Positions 29,759 to 37,016 of a stretch of DNA of 64,000 bases are shown in pieces. The stretch covers positions 3,470,501 through 3,534,500 of the forward strand of contig NZ_JAVTTP010000001.1 of the NCBI RefSeq assembly GCF_032248455.1. Direction: 5' to 3'. Each line of letters starts with the position of its first letter. Within the stretch, counting starts at the first letter, position 1. The position numbers were made by a program, and so were the translations under genes. The notes under the pieces were generated by a model, which was not told the origin of the DNA, did no database searches, and was given only the letters and a program-made list of their open reading frames with translations. Origin of the DNA: Pricia mediterranea. GTDB lineage: Bacteria > Bacteroidota > Bacteroidia > Flavobacteriales > Flavobacteriaceae.

Positions 29759-30455
29759 TCCGGATGACATGATATATTGGGAGTACGGGTTTATCAACCT
29801 AAACCTCACCATCGTTACCACGTGGGCGTTGATGCTCTTATTGGCTGTCGGGACTTGGGCCATAACCCGCAACCTGAAATCCGATATCAAGGCGACCCGC
29901 TGGCAAAGTATCCTTGAAATGCTGATTCTAATGATACAGAACCAGATCAAAGAAGTGGGGTTGAACAGACCGCGAAAGTACATGGGTTTTATCGGAACCT
30001 TATTTCTCTTTATCGCCGTATCGAACCTATTGACCATAGTGCCATGGTACGAACCGCCTACCGCCTCGCTTTCCACCACGGCGGCGCTGGCCATCTGCGT
30101 ATTCATTGCGGTCCCCATTTTTGGCATTGCCGAGGGTGGACTGCGAGGCTACCTGAAATCCTACTTGCAGCCGAATTTTATCATGTTGCCCTTCAATATC
30201 ATCAGCGAACTGTCGCGGACATTGGCCTTGGCGGTACGCCTCTTCGGAAATATTATGAGCGGGGGCCTGATCGTATCCGTGCTGCTTTCCATCGTACCCT
30301 TTTTCTTTCCGGTGATCATGAGCGCCCTGGGGCTGCTCACGGGCATGATACAGGCCTATATTTTCGCGATTCTTGCGACGGTGTATATCACTGCCGCTAC
30401 ACAAGATGCGCAAGAACAAAAGAACAAGAACCTAAAACAGATACAACATGGATAG
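29748..30455 (+). CDS. atpB: N-type ATPase subunit a
   Basis: 235 residues with five to six membrane helices. The essential stator arginine is Arg164 in ALAVRLFGNIMSG, preceded by SELSRTL. Together with the c-ring this subunit forms the two ion half-channels. The length is that of short, bacterial N-type a subunits; the long periplasmic N-terminus of Bacteroidota F-type AtpB is absent, supporting a separate origin from the housekeeping enzyme. It overlaps the c-subunit start by eight bases. Confidence 0.9.
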   Translation: MRLSPDDMIYWEYGFINLNLTIVTTWALMLLLAVGTWAITRNLKSDIKATRWQSILEMLILMIQNQIKEVGLNRPRKYMGFIGTLFLFIAVSNLLTIVPWYEPPTASLSTTAALAICVFIAVPIFGIAEGGLRGYLKSYLQPNFIMLPFNIISELSRTLALAVRLFGNIMSGGLIVSVLLSIVPFFFPVIMSALGLLTGMIQAYIFAILATVYITAATQDAQEQKNKNLKQIQHG

Positions 30456-30714
30456 TACAACGATTATCGCAATGGCCTCGATCATCACGGCAGGCCTTAC
30501 AACGGCCATTGGCAGTATGATGCCCGCAGTGGGAGAGGGTAGGGCCGTTTCGACCGCATTGGATTCCATTGCACAACAACCCGATGCCGCCCCGACAATT
30601 ACCCGAACGCTCTTCGTAGGTCTGGCCATGATCGAATCTACGGCCATCTACTGTTTCGTGCTTTCGATGATCCTCATTTTTGCAAATCCCTTCTGGAATT
30701 ATTTTTTAGGATGA
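30448..30714 (+). CDS. atpE: N-type ATPase subunit c (ring), two-carboxylate type
   Basis: 88 residues, two-helix hairpin. Helix 1 has P26-A-V-G-E30-G and helix 2 has E63-S64-T65-x2-Y68. Glu63 is the conserved ion carrier. Ser64, Thr65 and Tyr68 are residues that complete Na+ sites in known rings, and Glu30 takes the place of the usual Gln, as in the two-carboxylate c-ring of Fusobacterium nucleatum. The loop AQQPDAAP is standard. Ion choice cannot be fixed from sequence, because an N-type ring from Burkholderia was reported to be proton-specific. An 80-base gap precedes atpF, the only gap of note in the operon. Confidence 0.93.
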   Translation: MDSTTIIAMASIITAGLTTAIGSMMPAVGEGRAVSTALDSIAQQPDAAPTITRTLFVGLAMIESTAIYCFVLSMILIFANPFWNYFLG

Positions 30715-30794
30715 TAAAAGGATGATCGATGTCTGTTCGGTAGCCGATAAGATGCCGCGACAAGCACAAATAATAGTGTATTAACAAGATTACA

Positions 30795-31559
30795 ATGGAA
30801 ATCAATTGGTTTACGGTAATTGCTCAGATCGTCAATTTTCTCATTCTCGTCTGGCTCTTAAAACGGTTTTTGTACAAACCGGTCTTGAGCGCTATTGACG
30901 AACGGGAAGAGAAGATCCGGGCGCGTCTTGACGAGGCCGAATCGAAAAAGACAGAAGCAGTTAAGGAGCATCGACTGTTTCGGGAAAAGAACGAAGCTTT
31001 CGATAACGAGCGCAGCGCCAAAATGAACGAGGTACACGAGGCGGCGAACAACGAAAAGAAACGTCTTTTCGATCAGGTGCGGGAGGAGTCCACCGCCCTA
31101 CGGACGAAATATGAGTCCTCGCTCCAACAGCAGCAACGGGAACTTATCGATACCGTAAAGCGCAGGACCAAGGAGGAGGTTTTCGCCATAGCGGGCAAAA
31201 CCCTTTCCGACTTGGCCGATGCGGGCCTTGAAGACCAGATCGTACAGGTTTTTATCGGTAAGCTCCGCAATTTGGACAACGGGGACAGGGCAAACCTTAA
31301 AAATGCGATCGATGAAAATCCTTCCGTAATAATTAACAGCACCTTCGACCTTCCGGCATCCTCGAAATCCAATTTGGAGAACGTGCTTGCGGAAATAACG
31401 GGACAACAAATCGATTTTAGCTATCGAACCGAACCGAATTTAATAAGCGGAATCGAGATCGACACCGAGAACTACCAGCTGTCGTGGAACATCGAAGCCT
31501 ATCTCGACGCGTTAAAAAAGAGCAGTATCATTAAACAAAAAGAAGATGCCGACGCCTGA
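30795..31559 (+). CDS. atpF: N-type ATPase subunit b with delta-like C-terminal extension
   Basis: 254 residues, about 90 more than a normal b subunit. An N-terminal membrane anchor (FTVIAQIVNFLILVWLLKRFLYKPVL), a long charged coiled coil (about 35-125), then a globular part (about 130-254) that ends EPNLISGIEIDTENYQLSWNI. That end resembles the C-terminal region of delta subunits (L-I-x-G-I/V-x-V...). The operon has no delta gene, so the extension probably does its job of joining the stalk to alpha. It overlaps atpA by 14 bases. Confidence 0.88.
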   Translation: MEINWFTVIAQIVNFLILVWLLKRFLYKPVLSAIDEREEKIRARLDEAESKKTEAVKEHRLFREKNEAFDNERSAKMNEVHEAANNEKKRLFDQVREESTALRTKYESSLQQQQRELIDTVKRRTKEEVFAIAGKTLSDLADAGLEDQIVQVFIGKLRNLDNGDRANLKNAIDENPSVIINSTFDLPASSKSNLENVLAEITGQQIDFSYRTEPNLISGIEIDTENYQLSWNIEAYLDALKKSSIIKQKEDADA

Positions 31560-33099
31560 CTTGGATAAGATTTTAGACGAAGCGTTTACTGAAATCAGCA
31601 CTGGCCGTCAAAGCTATCGTTCCGAACCCCAGTTGAAGGAAATGGGAACGGTAAAGAACGTTTCCGCGGGTATTGCTACGGTTACGGGCCTACCGGGAAC
31701 CGGATTTGAGGAACTGCTCCGATTTCCGCATGATATTTATGGGATCGCCTTTAATTTGGAGGAAGACGAATTCGGGGTGGTCCTTCTGGATTGGGACGAT
31801 AGGCTTAAGGCCGGCGATACCGTAACCCGAACCCACCGGGTCGCCGACATCCCTGTTGGGGAAGACCTTATCGGGAGGGTAGTTGACCCCTTGGGAAGTC
31901 CGATGGACGATAAGGGGCCGATAACCACGGAACACCGTATTCCCATCGAGAGACCTGCACCGCGGATCATGAGCCGCGAAGCGGTGAACGCTCCCCTGCA
32001 AACGGGAATCAAGGTAATCGACGCGATCATCCCTATTGGCCGGGGGCAGCGGGAATTGATCTTGGGAGACCGGCAGACCGGAAAGACCTCCATCGCCATT
32101 GACACGATTTTGAACCAGCACGATAAAGACATGCTGTGCATTTATTGCGCGATTGGGCAGCGCACCGCTTCCGTTGCCAAGGTGGTGGCGCAGTTGACCG
32201 AAAGGGGCGCCATGGAATACACCGTGGTCTTAGTCACGGAAGGCAACAGCCCCCCCGGGCTACAATACATTACCCCCTATGCGGCCACAAGTATCGCCGA
32301 ATATTTTATGGAACGGGGGCGCGACGTATTGATCGTCTATGACGACCTGACCAACCATGCCAGGGCGTATCGAGAACTTTCCCTTTTACTGCGCAGACCA
32401 CCGGGCCGGGAAGCCTTTCCGGGGGATATATTTTACGTCCATTCCCGCCTGCTGGAAAGGGCTACCCATCTCAACGACGACCATGGAGGGGGATCGTTGA
32501 CCGCCTTGCCCATAGTCGAGACCGAAGCACAGGATATTTCGGCCTATATTCCCACGAACCTGATTTCGATTACCGACGGGCAGGTGTACCTTTCGCCAAA
32601 ACTCTTCGAACTGGGAATGTTACCGGCGGTAGATATAGGAAAATCCGTTTCGCGGGTAGGGGCGAAGGCACAGCTGCGGGCCTACCGGAAAATTTCGGGC
32701 AACTTAAAACTGGCCTACGCCCAATCGGAGGAGCTGGAGACTTTTTCGCGTTTCGGTACCCGTATGGATGAAGATACCGAAAAGACCATCGCACATGGGC
32801 AAAGGATACGCCTGCTTTTCAAACAACCTGAAATGCGGCCCGTTCCCGTACCGGAACAGTTGCTTGTACTGATGGCACTGGCCAACGGTCTTTTCGACGA
32901 CGTACCCCTAGACCGGGTGGGGGAAGCGGAAGCCCGGGTCAGAAAGAAGGCGTCCCGATTGCCCGAATCGGTACTACAGCGCATTTTTGCCTCCGAAGCA
33001 ATGGATGAAAATGACGAGGAAACGATCATGGCACTGGCGAACGAAGCCTTGCGCCCAGTAATAAAGACTGAGAACACCGAATCCGAGAACCATGAGTGA
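31546..33099 (+). CDS. atpA: N-type ATPase subunit alpha
   Basis: 517 residues. Nucleotide-binding, non-catalytic subunit with P-loop GDRQTGKT (174-181), the PGREAFPGDIFYVHSRLLERA signature and a normal C-terminal helical domain. The N-terminal end overlaps the delta-like end of b by 14 bases and the stop overlaps atpG by eight, so the three are translationally coupled. Confidence 0.94.
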   Translation: MPTPDLDKILDEAFTEISTGRQSYRSEPQLKEMGTVKNVSAGIATVTGLPGTGFEELLRFPHDIYGIAFNLEEDEFGVVLLDWDDRLKAGDTVTRTHRVADIPVGEDLIGRVVDPLGSPMDDKGPITTEHRIPIERPAPRIMSREAVNAPLQTGIKVIDAIIPIGRGQRELILGDRQTGKTSIAIDTILNQHDKDMLCIYCAIGQRTASVAKVVAQLTERGAMEYTVVLVTEGNSPPGLQYITPYAATSIAEYFMERGRDVLIVYDDLTNHARAYRELSLLLRRPPGREAFPGDIFYVHSRLLERATHLNDDHGGGSLTALPIVETEAQDISAYIPTNLISITDGQVYLSPKLFELGMLPAVDIGKSVSRVGAKAQLRAYRKISGNLKLAYAQSEELETFSRFGTRMDEDTEKTIAHGQRIRLLFKQPEMRPVPVPEQLLVLMALANGLFDDVPLDRVGEAEARVRKKASRLPESVLQRIFASEAMDENDEETIMALANEALRPVIKTENTESENHE

Positions 33100-33979
33100 C
33101 ACCCTGATAAACCTGCAACGACGAAAGCGCAGCGCCAGCGATATGGCATCGGTGGTACGCACCATGAAGGCCATGGCCACTTCCAATATTTCCCAATACG
33201 AAATGGCGGTGCAGTCTTTGCAGGAATATTACCGTACCGTGTTATTGGGACTGTATACCTGTTTTGAACGGGAAAGGCTCTCGGTGATGTCGAATGGGGA
33301 AAAGGATAAAAACCGCTTCACCCTGGCAGTTGTCTTCGGGTCGGACCAGGGTCTTGTCGGGCGATTCAACGATGCGGTAACGGACTTTTCGGAAGAGGAA
33401 CTTAAAGCCGTTCCCGGCGAGGTTGAGATTTGGGCGGTCGGCGAAAGGGCCTATGGACTGCTCGAGCAGGGCGGACTGAAACCTGCGCGACTTTTTAATG
33501 TTCCGAATTCGGTTACTGCGATTACGCCTTTGGTGAACCATATTTTGGTCGAGAGCGAAGAATATCGGCAGCAAAACCAAAGCTATGGCCTTCTTATTTT
33601 CCATAATAGTCCCCTGCCCGTCGCCGGCTATCGACAGGAAAGCCGACAGCTCTATCCGCCTGACAAGAAATGGTACGGTGAGCTATCGAAAATAAAGTGG
33701 CCATCCAAAAATTTGCCCAGGGTCATCGGTAGTACCGAAAACACGTTACGGGCCTTGATCAGGGAATACCTTTTTGTTTCCATCTACAAAGCTTGTGCGG
33801 AATCTTTGGCCGCCGAAAATGCGAGCCGGCTCGAAGCCATGCAACGTGCGGAAAAGAACATCGACGAAATGCTCGATGAACTCAACTTGGTTTATAACCG
33901 CCTCAGGCAAAGCACCATCGACGAAGAGTTGTTCGATTTGATTGCCGGCTTCGAGGCCTTGAAGTCCCGACGGCGTTAA
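33092..33979 (+). CDS. atpG: N-type ATPase subunit gamma
   Basis: 295 residues. The rotor-shaft helices are at the two ends (LINLQRRKRSASDMASVVRTMKAMATSNISQYE and SRLEAMQRAEKNIDEMLDELNLVYNRLRQSTIDEELFDLIAGFEAL). The middle Rossmann-like part is diverged (GSDQGLVGRFND is recognisable). The divergent centre is typical of N-type gamma subunits. It ends the operon and converges with the next minus-strand gene with no spacer. Confidence 0.88.
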   Translation: MSDTLINLQRRKRSASDMASVVRTMKAMATSNISQYEMAVQSLQEYYRTVLLGLYTCFERERLSVMSNGEKDKNRFTLAVVFGSDQGLVGRFNDAVTDFSEEELKAVPGEVEIWAVGERAYGLLEQGGLKPARLFNVPNSVTAITPLVNHILVESEEYRQQNQSYGLLIFHNSPLPVAGYRQESRQLYPPDKKWYGELSKIKWPSKNLPRVIGSTENTLRALIREYLFVSIYKACAESLAAENASRLEAMQRAEKNIDEMLDELNLVYNRLRQSTIDEELFDLIAGFEALKSRRR

Positions 33980-34408
33980 TTAGGCCATCTCCGTCCTTGG
34001 TTTTCTTAGCGCTTCTGCCATAAAGTCGAACAGCTCCTTTTTTAAGCTCTTGAAATCATCGGTGCAATCAAGGACTTCCATTTCAAGATCATCGTGTCTA
34101 AAATAAAAGTCGGAAACTACCTCTTCGTCCTGGGATGCCATAACGCTGCCGAGAAATCGTTCGTGTTTGGCTATCAGGTCCCGCAATCGGGACTTCCGTG
34201 CCTTGAACTTGTCGAGCCGAGCTGAATATTTTTGTATTCGATCCGAGAGATGGGGCGTATCGGGCTCGAAGACATCGGAATGCAGCAACTGCTCGAGAAA
34301 ACGGGTTTCATCTTCCATGAACTGCAAGTCCGACCTCCAATGTTCAATGTGCCAATGTAGTTTCTCGGTCTTTTGTGTACGGTTTAAAACGGTGCGCGTG
34401 TTTTCCAT
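33980..34408 (-). CDS. hypothetical coiled-coil protein
   Basis: 142 residues, no signal peptide or membrane segment. Nearly all helix, charged, with heptad-like spacing (about 15-85 and 95-135) and many aromatic residues (LHWHIEHWRSDLQFMEDE). It could be a cytoplasmic stress-associated protein, given that it leads into the universal stress protein group on the same strand, but I do not recognise a family. ATG at 34408 is the only reasonable start. Confidence 0.6.
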   Translation of the reverse strand: MENTRTVLNRTQKTEKLHWHIEHWRSDLQFMEDETRFLEQLLHSDVFEPDTPHLSDRIQKYSARLDKFKARKSRLRDLIAKHERFLGSVMASQDEEVVSDFYFRHDDLEMEVLDCTDDFKSLKKELFDFMAEALRKPRTEMA

Positions 34409-34845
34409 TTTCCTATTTTTTTAATGTGATATACTATAATTCTCCCTAAAAATCCTTTAATCCGTCATAACGACTACCTATGAGATGTCATCCTAAGGCC
34501 GCTTTACAAATTAGCCTTTCTTTGCGGGGTATGCAATGATATCGGTCAGGTCAGAAGAGCAAGGATAGTAAACAAAAGCGCAGCTTAGAAGGTGGTAAAC
34601 AGCGATTGAAGGGCAAAAGAGACTGCCATCGATTACTTGAGGACTTTATTTGTCTAGAAAAACAGTTAAAACTATGCACTTTAACGCATTCCGCTTTAGC
34701 TTCCAAAAAATCTTTGGTCCAATCGGTTGGCGGTTGCAGCAGGCATTTTTTCGTTAACTGCCTTCTGCGACTGCTTACCACTGGGCACTGTGCAAGGAAA
34801 TGAATTTCATTCAATGGTTAAAACCTATGGTGCTTTAGTCCTTTT
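34409..34845. other. gene-poor gap with a diverged repeat copy
   Basis: No convincing gene; an 87-codon frame on the minus strand (34551-34814) has poor composition and no recognisable features. The right end holds repeat copy A, described separately. Confidence 0.4.
34773..34841. repeat. diverged non-coding repeat, copy A
   Basis: Shares with copy B (42112-42202) the blocks GCTTAC..TGGGCACTG, TGTGC..GG, the near-palindrome AATGAATTTCATT, TTAAAA, and GGTnCTTTnGTCC, in the same order. Copy A is shorter because B has an insert between the first two blocks. Both lie just past the 3' end of a minus-strand gene. Confidence 0.5.
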
Positions 34846-35694
34846 TTAGGTACGATTTCGCAAAACAAGTACGGGAACCCGTGATTGGTACCCCAAGTCC
34901 CGGACCAGGGGCCTTGAGATCAGTTTGCTGAAAAAATTGCGCTTGTAGTTGACAAAAGCCACCATCGCGCTGTTCCTCTTGTCGATAAAAGCGTTGATTT
35001 CAGAATTCACCGATGCCCCTTCCAGTTCATGAAAACTATGCCCGACCTCTTTAAAGATGCGCTTTAGCAATTCTTTGTTATCCTCTTGCGATTCACTCAA
35101 CTCATTCGATTCCATAACGTGCAGCACCTGAATAGAGGTGTTGTGCATTTGGGCGATAGTGATGAGGTATTTGAGTTCTCTTCGCTTAAAAGGCTTCTTG
35201 TAGTCCGTAGGAAAAACGATTTCTTTCGGACGTCTAAATTTTATGTCTTCAGGCACCGCCAAAACCGGGCATTCCGTTACCTTTTCCATCACATTAACGG
35301 TATTCATGCCGAAAAGCACTGTTCTTGATCCGGTCATGCCCTTGGTACCCATGATGATGATGTCAATATCCTTCTTGGCAACCACTTTCTTCACCCCATC
35401 GAGCAAAGAATCGTAGGAAGCAATAGTCTCGTAGGTGTGCTTAGAATTGTCAGAATGCATGCGAAGCATCTGCATAAAATTTTTAAATCGGATTTCCGTT
35501 TCCGATTTTGCGATGTCATGGGATGATTGCCCCGGCCTCGTATAGGCAGAGCCATCAATGGAAAAGCCATCTACTCCGTAGGTGTTTAGAATATAAAAAC
35601 TGCAAACCCGATCCGAATACAGGTCCAGTGCATAAAGGGCGGCGTTCAGGGCGTTCTTTGAAAAGTCGGTAAGCAACAATATTCTTTTATCCAT
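34846..35694 (-). CDS. universal stress protein, two Usp domains
   Basis: About 282 residues from ATG 35694 (MDKRILLLTDFSKNALNAALYAL); an upstream in-frame ATG at 35760 would add 22 hydrophobic residues not found in Usp proteins. Two tandem UspA folds: the first ends in the nucleotide-binding loop GTKGMTGSRTVLFGMNTVNVM; the second is diverged and lacks that loop. Such tandem Usps respond to starvation or redox stress, usually by binding ATP. It is in a pair with the next gene upstream (82-base gap). Confidence 0.85.
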   Translation of the reverse strand: MDKRILLLTDFSKNALNAALYALDLYSDRVCSFYILNTYGVDGFSIDGSAYTRPGQSSHDIAKSETEIRFKNFMQMLRMHSDNSKHTYETIASYDSLLDGVKKVVAKKDIDIIIMGTKGMTGSRTVLFGMNTVNVMEKVTECPVLAVPEDIKFRRPKEIVFPTDYKKPFKRRELKYLITIAQMHNTSIQVLHVMESNELSESQEDNKELLKRIFKEVGHSFHELEGASVNSEINAFIDKRNSAMVAFVNYKRNFFSKLISRPLVRDLGYQSRVPVLVLRNRT

Positions 35695-35776
35695 GGCGCA
35701 AGCTTTAAGTTGTAAATAAATGTAAGGTATCTTCAAGATGTTCGGGACGACTGACGGCATTCGCTATCCGCAGCCT

Positions 35777-36622
35777 TTATTTATCCTCATGCGGAATCAC
35801 CATAAAGGGGATGTTGACCTGAAGACCGATTTTTTTAATGACGGGTTCGACAAAAAGACGTTGGAAAAAAGTGTGTTTCGTTCGTATCATGACCAAGAGG
35901 TCCATTGGCCTATCTGATTTAAAGGCGTTGATGGCCTCGATCACACCTTGATCTCTCAGTTTGTGAAAGGCATTCGGGGTATGTTCAAGAAGCTGCTTTA
36001 ATTTTTGTTTGTTCCGCAACTGCTCCTCGGTCAGGTCGTAACCTGAGGATACATGCATTACATCAATTTTTGAATCGTATTTTTCGCAGATATCCAAAAG
36101 TTGTTGCAGTTGTTCCTTGTCGTAGTCGATTTCATAATCAGAGGGAAACCCTACCGTTTTCGGGGCTTTGTAGGTGTAGCCCGAGGGGACGACGATAAGC
36201 GGACAACTGGCCCTTCGGATGACATGCGTTGCATTGTTTCCGAACAAAATTTCCGTGGCCCCTGTAGCCCCTTGTGAGCCCATGATGACCAAATCGGCAT
36301 CTTCGCGTATGGCCATATAGTGAACTTCTTCGGGCAACGTATTGAACACCCCGTGTAGTTCAAAAGTGTATTCGGGGTTATCGAATTCCCTTTCCAATTG
36401 TTTTCGTAAAACTCCTAATTTTTCGTATGCCCTTCGCTGGTAGGAATCGATGAGATTATCCTCGCTTGGTTTGTAGAACAGATTCTCCACCTGAAAAACG
36501 GGAGGGGTGTACGTATGTAGCAGATGGAAGGTGGTTTCGACCCCTTGAAACAGGTGCAGGGCATATCTTATGGCGTTGGTGGCGTTTTCGGAAAAATCGG
36601 TCGGAAGAATTATTTTTTTCAT
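35777..36622 (-). CDS. universal stress protein, two Usp domains
   Basis: 281 residues, starting MKKIILPTDFSENATNAIRYALHLF. The first domain has the ATP-loop signature GSQGATGATEILFGNNATHVI; the second domain lacks it. It resembles the Usp at 34846 and that at 43170 in layout, so the three look like paralogues. A -7 element TATATTTG lies at 36653-36646 on the minus strand, 24 bases before the start, with no TTG at -33. Confidence 0.88.
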   Translation of the reverse strand: MKKIILPTDFSENATNAIRYALHLFQGVETTFHLLHTYTPPVFQVENLFYKPSEDNLIDSYQRRAYEKLGVLRKQLEREFDNPEYTFELHGVFNTLPEEVHYMAIREDADLVIMGSQGATGATEILFGNNATHVIRRASCPLIVVPSGYTYKAPKTVGFPSDYEIDYDKEQLQQLLDICEKYDSKIDVMHVSSGYDLTEEQLRNKQKLKQLLEHTPNAFHKLRDQGVIEAINAFKSDRPMDLLVMIRTKHTFFQRLFVEPVIKKIGLQVNIPFMVIPHEDK

Positions 36623-37016
36623 GGTAGCAGTATTTCGGTTTAGGACAAATATAAGGTTGCTACCGATTAAATACCATGATATCCGTCAGATTGTACTGCA
36701 ATTCGCAATGGCCTTTGAAATTGGTCGCATGGTTCTGGTGACGGTGATACTGCCCCATCTGTTCTCCTCTGCTCCCAATTATACATTTTGATCTAAAATT
36801 TCATGGACCTGATTTTAATCATTTCGATTCCCAAAATAAAATGGTAACTTCATTTTTCATTCGATTCAGAAGCTTTAAAGGTCAATGCCAGCGCTTAGCC
36901 CCTGCACGCTGGTGATTTGCCTGTTGTTGACAGGGGGTCTCCCGAGTACTGGGGTTCCCTGTTTTTTTGGATCGGTCATTTTTCAAGGGATAAAGAGATA
37001 TTTAAAATAGGATACT
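36623..37016. other. intergenic region between the Usp pair and the second aconitase
   Basis: It holds the -7 element of the Usp gene (36646-36653). A short repeat CCCCTG/CAGGGG about 36898-36942 could form a hairpin ahead of the aconitase gene. No ORF with convincing features; no clear TAnnTTTG on the plus strand. Confidence 0.35.

Noticed and set aside
34551-34814. 87-codon ORF on the minus strand
   Set aside because: Cys- and Ser-rich, no conserved pattern, and it overlaps the non-coding repeat.
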